54,395 bases of DNA from an uncultured Eubacteriales bacterium (GCA_948938605.1 CARAIG010000046.1:1-54395), one strand, 5' to 3'. Positions 26,013-34,014 are shown, counted from the stretch's first letter. Program-made: numbers and translations. The notes: generated by a model from the letters alone, not told the origin.

Positions 26013-26121
26013 TTTTATATAATTAAATTAATTTAGTGTTTTTAAATAAAAATAAGAAAGTATTTTTTTTAGTATGTTGGAAAAACTAATAGTATAAATC
26101 AAAATATCAAGGAGATATACT

Positions 26122-26271
26122 ATGAAAAACAATCAAACCATTATGTGCGACGTCGAAGCGTGCAAATATCACAACTGCGAAAAATGTTGCTGTAACTTGT
26201 CGCAAATTACCGTAACTCCCTGCGACGATTGTAAAACGGCGCATTATTGCGGCAACTACGAAAAGAAGTAG
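26122..26271 (+). CDS. Cys-rich DUF1540-like small protein
   Basis: A 49-residue protein with eight Cys, starting MKNNQTIMCDVEACKYHNC. Spacing C-x4-C-x4-C, then C-C-C, then C-x2-C and a C-x5-C fits DUF1540, a short metal-binding family common in Clostridia. AAGGAG lies 7 nt before the ATG. It was too short for routine calling but has a clear start, stop and ribosome site. Metal binding is inferred; the role is unknown. Confidence 0.8.
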   Translation: MKNNQTIMCDVEACKYHNCEKCCCNLSQITVTPCDDCKTAHYCGNYEKK

Positions 26272-26343
26272 AAGTCAATACAAAAAAACTTTAAATAGCC
26301 GCAAAAATGAAATATTGCGTATGTTTTGTAAAGCTTTATTTAC

Positions 26344-26372
26344 TTGACACAAAACCGACAAAAATATAAAAT
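26344..26372 (+). promoter_or_regulatory. prs promoter
   Basis: TTGACA (26344-26349), a 17-nt spacer and TAAAAT (26367-26372), 37 nt before the prs start. Confidence 0.7.
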
Positions 26373-26408
26373 AAAGGCATAAAATATTGTCGTATTTTTG
26401 GGGGAAAT

Positions 26409-27362
26409 ATGCTCAATCAAATTCATGGCGCAATAAAGATTTTTGCAGGTAATTCAAGTAAAAAATTAGCACAGTCCATTTGCGAACAGCTTGATTTGGA
26501 TTTAGGCAAGGTGGAAGTCGGCAAGTTTTCCGACGGCGAGACGGCGGTAAACATACAGGAATCCGTCCGCGGGTGCGACGTGTTCATCGTACAGTCTACA
26601 AATACGCCTGTAAACGACAATTTGATGGAACTACTCCTAATTATAGACGCGTGCAAACGGGCGTCTGCGGGGCGTATTACGGCGGTTATACCGTATTTCG
26701 GTTATGCAAGGCAGGATCGCAAAGCCCGCGCCCGCGATCCCATTTCGGCAAAGCTTATTGCCGACATTCTGCAAACGGCAGGCGCAAACCGCGTTTTGAC
26801 TATGGATTTGCACAGCAGTCAGTTGCAAGGCTTTTTTAACATTCCCGTCGACAACCTTATGGGTATGCCCGTACTTGCCAAGTATTTCAAAAAGGTCGGC
26901 GTTCCCCCAAATCTTACTATCGTCAGCCCCGATACGGGCAGCGTGGTTAGGAGCCGCGCTATGGCAAGCAGGTTCGACGCTCCGCTTGCAATTATCGACA
27001 AACGCCGTCCCCGCGCAAACGTAATGGAAGTTATGAACGTTGTCGGCGACGTTAAGGGACGTACGTGCTTAATGCTTGACGATATGATCGACACTGCCGG
27101 CACAATCTGCCAAGGCGCGCAAGCGCTAGTGGATAACGGAGCGGAAAAAGTAATTGCCGCTTGTACGCATGCGGTGCTTTCGGGGCCTGCAATCGAGCGT
27201 TTGGAAAAAAGCCCCTTGTCGGAAATTATCGTATTGGACACAATCGAATTACCCGCTGAAAAGCGTATCGGCAAAATCAAAATTGTCAGCATTGCCGACA
27301 TTTTTGCCGAAGCAATCGAACGCGTTTATACCGATTTGCCCGTTTCTAAATTGTACGAGTAA
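26409..27362 (+). CDS. prs: Ribose-phosphate pyrophosphokinase
   Basis: PRPP synthase, 317 residues. It transfers pyrophosphate from ATP to ribose 5-phosphate, feeding nucleotide, His and Trp synthesis. IKIFAGNSSKKLAQ, VGKFSDGET, PYFGYARQDRK (ATP-binding flexible loop), MDLHSSQLQGFF (Mg-binding) and CLMLDDMIDTAGTI (PRPP loop) are all intact. Length is typical of class I enzymes. GGGGG lies 6-7 nt before the ATG. A terminator follows at 27455. Confidence 0.97.
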   Translation: MLNQIHGAIKIFAGNSSKKLAQSICEQLDLDLGKVEVGKFSDGETAVNIQESVRGCDVFIVQSTNTPVNDNLMELLLIIDACKRASAGRITAVIPYFGYARQDRKARARDPISAKLIADILQTAGANRVLTMDLHSSQLQGFFNIPVDNLMGMPVLAKYFKKVGVPPNLTIVSPDTGSVVRSRAMASRFDAPLAIIDKRRPRANVMEVMNVVGDVKGRTCLMLDDMIDTAGTICQGAQALVDNGAEKVIAACTHAVLSGPAIERLEKSPLSEIIVLDTIELPAEKRIGKIKIVSIADIFAEAIERVYTDLPVSKLYE

Positions 27363-27454
27363 TTAAAGCAATTATTTCGTTTTAGCGTAACGGCAACAAA
27401 TTTGTTGAGTATACAGTCAATCTCAAGTTGCTAAATCTATATAATAAAACATTT

Positions 27455-27487
27455 GACGAACCTTAACGGTTCGTCTTTTTTTGTCAT
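27455..27487 (+). terminator. Terminator after prs
   Basis: GACGAACC/GGTTCGTC with a 4-nt loop and seven T. Confidence 0.9.
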
Positions 27488-27529
27488 TGCGGTAACAAAA
27501 TATAATTTTTGTAAAATCAGTATTGTATA

Positions 27530-27564
27530 TTGTCCCAAAATCAGTACAACAAATCCGTTATAAT
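27530..27564 (+). promoter_or_regulatory. Cassette box 1 (before AAA-M41 gene)
   Basis: TTGTCC (27530-27535), 9 nt, TACAAC (27545-27550), then AAATCCGTTATAAT. The same TTRTCC-N9-TACAAY arrangement precedes the genes at 30234 and 33646. There is no good -35 at normal distance, so an activator or unusual promoter use is possible. Confidence 0.65.
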
Positions 27565-27595
27565 TGCCGTATAAAAATTACGGAGGAAAAGCGTT

Positions 27596-28870
27596 ATGAA
27601 CAACTTTGATAAAATTATCGGTTATACAAGCGAAAAGGAAGAAATGATACGGTTGTGCGACGTATTTAAAAACAGTGAAAAATATTTGCGTTTAGGCGTC
27701 AAAATTCCCAAGGCGATTTTGCTTTACGGTAAACCCGGGCTTGGCAAAACTCTTATGGCAAAGGCATTTATTGCCGAAACGGAACGCAATATATATCATT
27801 GTAAAAAGAATAAATCAAACGGCGAGTTTGTAAACGAAATAAAAGAAACATTTGAAAACGCAATCAAAAATGTGCCGTCAATAATATTTTTTGACGATAT
27901 GGATAAGTTTGCGGAAGACAATTTGCAACGCAATTGCAACAAGGAAGAATTTGTCGCCATTCAAACGGGACTAGAAGATATTGCGGACAAAGACGTTTTT
28001 GTAATCGCTACGGCAAACGATGTCGATTATTTGCCCGATTCGCTCGTGCGTGAGGGCAGGTTCGGCAAACAAATAGAATTTACAACCCCGTCTTTTTCCG
28101 ATTCTGTCAAGATAATCGAGCATTTTCTTTCGGGCAAGCGCTTATCTGCGGAAGTAAAGGCGGAATCGCTTGCGCATATATTAGCGGGAAATTCCTGTGC
28201 GATGTTGGAAAGCGTCATCAACGAAGCGGGCATTTACGCGGCGTACGAAAACCGTCTCGAAATGAATCACGCCGACGTAAAAAGAGCCGTTGCCAAGGTT
28301 GTGTTAAAGCAACGCAAATTAAACAACATCGACGACAAAACAAAACTTCAAATAGTTTACCATGAGGCGGGACACGCCGTTTTAAATATTGTGTCGGGCA
28401 AATCCGTAGGTTGTATTGCGGTAGGTAAATGCGGACAAGACGGGACAACGGGTGTTTGCTGTGTTTCGGGCATTCCTTCGCTGTTTAGCAGCCAAGATTA
28501 CGAAAATTACGTCATGGCTTTGTTGGCAGGGCGCGCAAGCGTGGAAATTCAATTCGGCAAAGTCGATATGGGTGCGGTAAAGGATTTGGAATCCGCTATG
28601 AACGAAATCGACGCAAAAGTGACGATGCTTGCAGTATCCGGTTTCGAGTTTTTATATACGGAGGATAGTTACAGTAACCGTCAATCTTTTCGGCAACTAG
28701 ACAGAATTTACGAAAAAAAGATTTGTTTGTTAGAAGCACTCTACAAACGCACAAAGTTTTTGTTACTGGAAAACAAATTCTTTTTGAACGAATTGGCGCA
28801 GGAATTGTACAAAAAAGAAGTACTGTTATACGATGAAATACACACGATATCCGCCAAATACGGATATTGA
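27596..28870 (+). CDS. Soluble FtsH-like AAA+/M41 metalloprotease
   Basis: A 424-residue protein resembling FtsH without its N-terminal membrane part. Residues 4-52 read like the FtsH AAA start and end in Walker A GKPGLGKT (45-52). Walker B is IIFFDDMD (about 96-103). The second region of homology, LPDSLVREGRFG, carries arginine-finger candidates. The M41 zinc motif HEAGH is at 256-260, and GAVKDL supplies the likely third zinc ligand Asp330. All catalytic parts seem present. The protease domain is shorter than in FtsH and there is no membrane segment, so it is probably cytosolic. GGAGG precedes the start. It opens the cassette shared with a WYL regulator and DUF262 genes. Confidence 0.85.
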   Translation: MNNFDKIIGYTSEKEEMIRLCDVFKNSEKYLRLGVKIPKAILLYGKPGLGKTLMAKAFIAETERNIYHCKKNKSNGEFVNEIKETFENAIKNVPSIIFFDDMDKFAEDNLQRNCNKEEFVAIQTGLEDIADKDVFVIATANDVDYLPDSLVREGRFGKQIEFTTPSFSDSVKIIEHFLSGKRLSAEVKAESLAHILAGNSCAMLESVINEAGIYAAYENRLEMNHADVKRAVAKVVLKQRKLNNIDDKTKLQIVYHEAGHAVLNIVSGKSVGCIAVGKCGQDGTTGVCCVSGIPSLFSSQDYENYVMALLAGRASVEIQFGKVDMGAVKDLESAMNEIDAKVTMLAVSGFEFLYTEDSYSNRQSFRQLDRIYEKKICLLEALYKRTKFLLLENKFFLNELAQELYKKEVLLYDEIHTISAKYGY

Positions 28871-28910
28871 CATTTTGCGACAGTTTCGGTACAATAAGTC
28901 CGTATTATGT
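28867..28910 (+). promoter_or_regulatory. Cassette box 2: WYL gene promoter
   Basis: A strong promoter, TTGACA (28867-28872), 17-nt spacer, TACAAT (28890-28895). The sequence GGTACAATAAGTCCG matches the boxes before the other cassette genes, so the regulator may control itself. It starts within the last codons of the protease gene. Confidence 0.75.
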
Positions 28911-28952
28911 CGCCGTTCGCCATTGCAATTTCGGACGGCTAAGGAGAATAAT

Positions 28953-29933
28953 ATGGATTCGTTCGAACCTAAAAAACTTGCATTAATACGCATTTTGCAA
29001 ATTCTTAAAGATTACACCGATTGCGACCATCCCTTAACGCATGAGGAAATCGTTTCTAAACTGTATTCGCTTTACAACATTACCGTCGAGCGAAAAGCAA
29101 TAGGGCGCAACATAGTTTTGTTGCAGGAAGCAGGTTATGACATCGAAACAACAAAGAAAGGCTCGTTTTTAAGCAGTCGTTTATTCGAAGATTCCGAACT
29201 TCGTTTGCTTACCGATAGCGTACTTGCAAGCCAGCATATTACGGCAAAACATTCTAAGGAGTTAATCAATAAACTCGCCACGCTTTCAAACAAGTACTTT
29301 AAATCGTACATAAAAAATATTTATTCGGTAAACGATTGGGGCAAGTTTGACAACTCCGCACTGTTTTACAATATCGAAATTATCGACGAAGCGATTACAT
29401 TGAACCGCAAAATAAAGTTTGAATACAGCAAGTACGGGCTTGACAAAAAACTGCATTGCGTAAAGTGGCATACCGTAAGTCCATATCAAATGATACTGCA
29501 CAACCAACGTTATTTTTTAATGGCATTGGAAGAAAAGTACAAGTGGGTAGTGTATTACCGTATGGATAAAATTACCGACATTCAACTTTTGGACGACAAG
29601 GCAACGCCGTTGCGTTCGATAAAAGGCTACGAAAACGGCATTGACTATAAACGGTTTTCGTCGGCTTTACCGTATATGTTCTCGGACGAACCCGAACAAA
29701 TAACGTTTGCCGTCGACGAGGAGTGGATGATAGACCAACTTGTGGATTGGTTCGGTTTTGAATTTAAAACAGTCAAAAAAGACGGCAGAATAATTGTCAC
29801 CGTTAACGCCAGCCTTTACGCTATGGAGTATTGGGCAATGCAATATCTTAACTATGTGGAAATTTTAACGCCGCTGTCCTTGCGGGAAAAAATTGCGCAA
29901 AACATTAAAAATGCCGACAAAAAATATACGTAA
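28953..29933 (+). CDS. WYL-domain transcription regulator
   Basis: A 326-residue regulator. Residues about 8-75 form a winged helix (HEEIVSKLYSLYNITVERKAIGRNI, then LLQEAGYDIE). The WYL domain follows, with IDEAITLNRKIKFEYSKYG, VSPYQMILHNQRYFLMA (R-Y-F-L in place of the usual W-Y-L) and YYRMDKI. The C-terminal WCX-like part begins near ITFAVDEEW. Such proteins often control phage-defence loci and may sense nucleic acids or nucleotides. ATG 28953 is chosen for AAGGAG 7 nt upstream; the longer frame overlaps the protease gene. It probably controls the five shared promoter boxes here, which is inference. Confidence 0.88.
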   Translation: MDSFEPKKLALIRILQILKDYTDCDHPLTHEEIVSKLYSLYNITVERKAIGRNIVLLQEAGYDIETTKKGSFLSSRLFEDSELRLLTDSVLASQHITAKHSKELINKLATLSNKYFKSYIKNIYSVNDWGKFDNSALFYNIEIIDEAITLNRKIKFEYSKYGLDKKLHCVKWHTVSPYQMILHNQRYFLMALEEKYKWVVYYRMDKITDIQLLDDKATPLRSIKGYENGIDYKRFSSALPYMFSDEPEQITFAVDEEWMIDQLVDWFGFEFKTVKKDGRIIVTVNASLYAMEYWAMQYLNYVEILTPLSLREKIAQNIKNADKKYT

Positions 29934-29953
29934 ACAATCGAAATAAATATGGG

Positions 29954-29986
29954 TTGCTTTTTGCTTTAAAATATGGTACTATAAGT
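29954..29986 (+). promoter_or_regulatory. Cassette box 3: promoter of the folded RNA
   Basis: TTGCTT (29954-29959), a 17-nt spacer, TACTAT (29977-29982), with GGTACTATAAGTATG matching the other boxes at 12 of 15 positions to box 2. Transcription should begin at about 29988, exactly where the outer stem of the RNA starts. Confidence 0.65.
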
Positions 29987-29987
29987 A

Positions 29988-30126
29988 TGCGACACAATTT
30001 AATATCGTAGTATGAAGTACAGTTGCCAATAAGTACTTCTTCGTTTTCTCATACTACGAGAATTGTGTCGCAACAATCGCGGAGTGTACTATTGGGGTGC
30101 GTCTCTTTGCGGGGCGCACTTTTTTA
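29988..30126 (+). ncRNA. Folded intergenic RNA, no known family
   Basis: A perfect 12-bp stem (TGCGACACAATT, 29988-29999, with 30061-30072) encloses a 6/2-nt internal loop, then a perfect 10-bp stem (CGTAGTATGA, 30006-30015, with 30049-30058) and an inner AGTAC/GTACT helix with a 12-nt loop. A terminator follows. There is no open frame of note. With its own promoter it looks like an independent RNA of about 138 nt between the WYL and DUF262 genes. Possible roles are a regulatory RNA, an RNA antitoxin or guide, or a 6S-like decoy. I recognise no Rfam-type consensus. Confidence 0.7.
30097..30126 (+). terminator. Terminator of the folded RNA
   Basis: GTGCGTC...GGCGCAC followed by six T. The stem has a G-T pair. 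Confidence 0.8.
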
Positions 30127-30162
30127 ATTTGTGCCGTATTTGCTGTTATGTTAACACAGTGT

Positions 30163-30196
30163 TTGTCCTATTTTTGATACAATAAGTTTGCTACAT
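30163..30196 (+). promoter_or_regulatory. Cassette box 4 (before DUF262 pair)
   Basis: TTGTCC (30163-30168), 9 nt, TACAAT (30178-30183), AAGTTTG. Spacing is identical to boxes 1 and 5. Confidence 0.65.
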
Positions 30197-30233
30197 TTAA
30201 AAATAAAAATTTAACAGTTTAGGAGAAAAGTTA

Positions 30234-31565
30234 ATGGATAACGAACTCACAAAAGCGGAAATAAAGTTTATCGACGAATTGTTGCAAATGAATTTAAAAA
30301 TACCCAATTATCAACGTCCGTACAAATGGACTCGTAAAAACGTGGCGGAACTGTTGGACGATATCGAAGTTGCAATTGCGGATAAAAAACGTTACAGGGA
30401 CGATTTTAGGTATCGTATCGGAACAGTCATTTTACACGAAGAAAAAGATAAAAACGGAAAAACTCAATACAATATCGTCGACGGACAGCAAAGGATTATA
30501 ACGTTATCTCTAATAAAATATTTTTTGAATTCTAATTGTAATAATACAATTTTAAAACACGAATTTGCCAACAAAGAAACTATTTTTCATTTGCAAGACA
30601 ACTATTCTCTTATTAAGGATAGATTGAGTATAAAAGGCGAAACTGATAGGCAAAGTAGTATTAATAGTGCGTTTGTAGATACATTAGAAGTAGTAGTATT
30701 AAAGGTGGACGAATTGTCCGAAGCGTTTCAGTTGTTCGACTCGCAAAATACCCGCGGAAAAGGGTTGTATCCGCACGATTTGTTAAAAGCATATCACTTG
30801 CGCGAAATGGACGATTTGCGTTTTGAAAAATTACGTTTGGTAAAGGAATGGGAACAAATTAAACCTAATCAAATTAAAACATTATTCTCTGCATATTTGT
30901 ATCCTATTTTAAATTGGTCGCGTAAGGAAGGCTACAAAGAGTTTAATTCGTCATCCATAGACGAATACAAGGGCGTTTCGTCCAACTGCAAATATACCTA
31001 TGCTCAACGTGTATGTAAAGCAATGCCGTATTTTCAAATAAACGAACCGTTTTGCGCAGGTAGCGATTTCTTTAAAATGACAAGTCATTACATACATATG
31101 TTGGAAGATATTCGAAGTGAAATTAAAAACAATTTTACACAGATTTCCGACATATTCAAAAAGAATATAAAACGCACTAAAAACAATGATGAACGGTATT
31201 CTTCTACGGGGTTTAGATATACTGTAAATTTGTTTTACTGTGCACTGTTATTCTATTACGACCGCTTTCATTCCCTTGACGAAGTTGTTGTCAAAAAATT
31301 GTTTGTTTGGGCAATGATGTTACGCGTAAATATGCGTAATCTCGGATTAGACACAATAAATAAGTATGCACTTGGGGACTCTAACGGCAGTTATTCTAAT
31401 CACATTCCTATGTTTTACAAAATTGCTTGCGCCCGCAAAGTTGCCGATATTGCGGACTTGGACGTGAGAGTTGAAACTACCAAAGTAAGTGATATTGGAA
31501 AAAAACTTTACGAAGATTTGTTAACAATAGCAGGAGTTAATAATAATGAGCGAAAAACAAACTAA
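30234..31565 (+). CDS. DUF262 protein (GmrS-like), no nuclease tail
   Basis: A 443-residue DUF262 protein. IPNYQRPYKW (23-32) and VDGQQR (82-87) are the two hallmark motifs of the ParB/sulfiredoxin-like domain, which in GmrSD-type enzymes binds and hydrolyses NTP to drive DNA cleavage. FDSQNTRGKGLYPHDLLKAYHL (split: FDSQNTRGKG and LYPHDLLKAYHL) is the third conserved block. The C-terminal half is helical, with no DUF1524 H-N-H signature seen. AGGAG precedes the ATG. Its 3' end overlaps the next gene by 20 nt, so the two are translationally coupled and probably work together. Confidence 0.88.
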   Translation: MDNELTKAEIKFIDELLQMNLKIPNYQRPYKWTRKNVAELLDDIEVAIADKKRYRDDFRYRIGTVILHEEKDKNGKTQYNIVDGQQRIITLSLIKYFLNSNCNNTILKHEFANKETIFHLQDNYSLIKDRLSIKGETDRQSSINSAFVDTLEVVVLKVDELSEAFQLFDSQNTRGKGLYPHDLLKAYHLREMDDLRFEKLRLVKEWEQIKPNQIKTLFSAYLYPILNWSRKEGYKEFNSSSIDEYKGVSSNCKYTYAQRVCKAMPYFQINEPFCAGSDFFKMTSHYIHMLEDIRSEIKNNFTQISDIFKKNIKRTKNNDERYSSTGFRYTVNLFYCALLFYYDRFHSLDEVVVKKLFVWAMMLRVNMRNLGLDTINKYALGDSNGSYSNHIPMFYKIACARKVADIADLDVRVETTKVSDIGKKLYEDLLTIAGVNNNERKTN

Positions 31566-33573
31566 TCAACAACCGAGAATTGTTCCCGAATTGAGTATAT
31601 TGGATGACTACAATAAGACATTGTTTGAAAAAGACAATTACATTATTCCCTTGTATCAACGTGCGTTTGCGTGGGGTGATAACGAAATCAATCAACTTAT
31701 CGATGACATAAATGACTGCGAGGCAACCACTGCACATTACTACATAGGTTCACTAGTTGTACATAAGGATAAAAACGGCAAGTTCGAAGTAATCGACGGA
31801 CAGCAACGTTTAACGGCACTGTTCTTGCTGTTGAATTATTTGGGATACAGTTGGGAAAAAGATCGGCTTAGTTATGAGTGTAGAGAGCAATCTAATCATA
31901 CTCTTAATAAAATGTTAAATTTTTCCAGCGAACCTGAAATTGCAAAAAACTTTTCCGACGACGATAAAGCCGATCAAGGTTTAATAAAGGGCAGGGGGAT
32001 AATCAACGATAAATTTACAAACGATAAATCTAACAAAAAAACTTTTATAGACAAAACTAAATTTATCGAAAATCTTAAAAAGGTGCGCATATACCGAATT
32101 GAAGTTCCCGATCATACCGATTTAAACCGCTACTTTGAAATTATGAATGTACGCGGCGAGCAGTTGGAACAGCACGATATATTAAAAGCAAACTTAATGC
32201 GAGCGCTTGAACCCGCTAACGAATCCGCCGATGGATGCATTGAACTCACTAAAAAGCAGGAACTGTTTGCAAAAATTTGGGACGTATGCAGCGACATGAG
32301 CGGGTATGTGCAAATGCACTTTAAAGTTAAAGATAGGGAACAGCTTTTTGACAGTAATTGGAATACTGTTCCAAGTCGTGAACGGCTTTCCAATGTGATA
32401 TCTCAACTGGGTAACGACGATTTAGCAAGTATAGATAAATCTCTTTCTATGCTTGAAATACTTTCAACAAATGCGGACAGTAAGTTGACCGAAGATAAGG
32501 ACTATTTAGATGTCCAAGGAAATAAAATTCGGTTTAAAAGCATTATGGAATTTCCATATTTTCTGTTGCACGTTTTAAAGGTGTTTGTACAAGTTGAACA
32601 TTATGATAATCCCGATAAAATACTGCTTGACCAACTTGACGATAAAAAACTGTTGCAAGCATTTACTAATGTAATCGATAACGGAACAATCGGCAATGAC
32701 AAACAGGATCGTAGCAAATTTTCCGAAAAATTTATTTTATGTTTACTAAAATGTAGGTTCCTTTTCGATAAGTACATTATTAAACGCGAATATCAAAATA
32801 ACACAAAAGAAAGTTTGAACGATGACGATGACGGCATTTGGAGTTTAAAAGAATTATTTGCAAACAATGGCAAGCCGCAGTGTAATAATACTAATTTTGA
32901 TGATTGCGGTGAGGAAAATAAAACTTCTGATAGCCATATTGACAACCTTATGTTGCAGTCTTGTCTGCGTGTTTCATATACATCGCCCAAAGTAATGCAT
33001 TGGATAACAAAATTATTGTCATGGCTGTATAATGATGACAATAGAAATAAATTGTCGGAATTTAACAGCGTTGCCGAGCAAATTATGCAAGAACCGATTA
33101 AGCAATTTTTGGATTCCAAAGCCAATTTTTACAAGGGGGTTGAAATACAGCACGCAGTATTTAATTATCTTGATTATGTGCTTTGGACAAAACGTGGTTA
33201 TGAACAATACAAACAGTTAAATTTTGACGACTTTACTTTTGGATTCCGCAATTCGGTAGAACATTGGTATCCGCAAAATCCTTCGGAAGTGGAGTTGCCG
33301 CCGTGGGATAAGGAAAATCAATACGGTAAAGAAGTTGACGGCTTCGGCAATCTTTGTCTTGTTCATCGCAGTACGAATTCTAAATTTTCCAATCTTAAAC
33401 CCACTGCGAAAAAAGGACAGTATGAAAATATGATAAAAAATGGCAGTTTGAAATTAAGATTGATGAGCCAATTAACAAAGGAAGTGGGGGACTTGCAATG
33501 GCGAGAATTTGAATGTGCCAAACACTGTGATGAAATGATTAGTCTTTTAAAATCCGCCTGTAATTTGAATTAG
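31546..33573 (+). CDS. DUF262-DUF1524 protein (GmrSD-type nuclease)
   Basis: A 675-residue protein with a full DUF262 part (IPLYQRAFAW 34-43; IDGQQR 83-88; NVRGEQLEQHDILKANLM near 206-223) and a C-terminal DUF1524 His-Me finger domain. The nuclease motif is S-V-E-H-W-Y-P-Q-N (570-578, catalytic His573), followed by FGNLCLVHRSTNSKFSN, matching the usual G-N-L-x-L...N-x-x-x-x-N pattern. Family members such as GmrSD, BrxU and SspE cut modified or phage DNA. The middle, about 250-560, is variable and probably sets specificity. The start overlaps the previous gene, with an AGGAG at 31532. Which DNA it targets cannot be read. Confidence 0.88.
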   Translation: MSEKQTNQQPRIVPELSILDDYNKTLFEKDNYIIPLYQRAFAWGDNEINQLIDDINDCEATTAHYYIGSLVVHKDKNGKFEVIDGQQRLTALFLLLNYLGYSWEKDRLSYECREQSNHTLNKMLNFSSEPEIAKNFSDDDKADQGLIKGRGIINDKFTNDKSNKKTFIDKTKFIENLKKVRIYRIEVPDHTDLNRYFEIMNVRGEQLEQHDILKANLMRALEPANESADGCIELTKKQELFAKIWDVCSDMSGYVQMHFKVKDREQLFDSNWNTVPSRERLSNVISQLGNDDLASIDKSLSMLEILSTNADSKLTEDKDYLDVQGNKIRFKSIMEFPYFLLHVLKVFVQVEHYDNPDKILLDQLDDKKLLQAFTNVIDNGTIGNDKQDRSKFSEKFILCLLKCRFLFDKYIIKREYQNNTKESLNDDDDGIWSLKELFANNGKPQCNNTNFDDCGEENKTSDSHIDNLMLQSCLRVSYTSPKVMHWITKLLSWLYNDDNRNKLSEFNSVAEQIMQEPIKQFLDSKANFYKGVEIQHAVFNYLDYVLWTKRGYEQYKQLNFDDFTFGFRNSVEHWYPQNPSEVELPPWDKENQYGKEVDGFGNLCLVHRSTNSKFSNLKPTAKKGQYENMIKNGSLKLRLMSQLTKEVGDLQWREFECAKHCDEMISLLKSACNLN

Positions 33574-33579
33574 TATTCA

Positions 33580-33614
33580 TTATCCCAAACTTGGTACAAC
33601 GGCTGTGTTAAACT
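33580..33614 (+). promoter_or_regulatory. Cassette box 5 (before 33646 gene)
   Basis: TTATCC (33580-33585), 9 nt, TACAAC (33595-33600), then GGCTGTGTTAAACT. ATT-R-TCCCAAA-N4-GTACAAC-N6-GTTA is shared with box 1. Confidence 0.65.
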
Positions 33615-33645
33615 GCATTTATCAAACCAAGGAGGAAAAATAACT

Positions 33646-33966
33646 ATGAAAACTATTTATTTGAATGTCGAATTCAAAGACCCCGAAAGCGAACTTAAAT
33701 CGCAATTGCAACGCGAAGGCGCAAGGAATATCGATGTGCGCCGTAACTACAACGGCGAACTCGAAGTGCGCTATACAATCAAAGCCCAAAATCCGCAAAA
33801 GGATATCGAAACTATGCTTACGCAATCGGGCGGCAAAAACGTCCATTCCTCGTCAACTTACAACGGCGCAAGGTACGACTTTAAAGTGGATGATATTGTC
33901 GACGAAAGAACGTTCAAGCAAAAAATAGCCGATGCTTTGCGGCGTGCAGGTTACAGAGCAAACTAA
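33646..33966 (+). CDS. Small protein with two internal repeats, unknown
   Basis: A 106-residue soluble protein with AAGGAGG before the ATG. Residues about 15-45 (SELKSQLQREGARNIDV, then NYNGELEVRYTI) resemble 53-81 (DIETMLTQSGGKNVHSS, then TYNGARYDFKV); both have L-x3-G-x-x-N and Y-N-G followed by a strand. It ends in a basic helix (FKQKIADALRRAGYRAN). I recognise no family. It shares its promoter box with the protease and DUF262 genes, so it may be an accessory or control protein of the cassette. Confidence 0.75.
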   Translation: MKTIYLNVEFKDPESELKSQLQREGARNIDVRRNYNGELEVRYTIKAQNPQKDIETMLTQSGGKNVHSSSTYNGARYDFKVDDIVDERTFKQKIADALRRAGYRAN

Positions 33967-33983
33967 TTTATTGATAACACCAA

Positions 33984-34014
33984 AAGGACATTGCGTTAAG
34001 CGATGTCCTTTTTT
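33984..34014 (+). terminator. Terminator closing the cassette
   Basis: AAGGACATTGC/GCGATGTCCTT with a short loop and six T. Confidence 0.9.

Noticed and set aside
29988..30072. Folded RNA as a plain terminator of the WYL gene
   Set aside because: The outer stem is not followed by a T-run; the true terminator lies downstream, and a promoter fits exactly before the stem.
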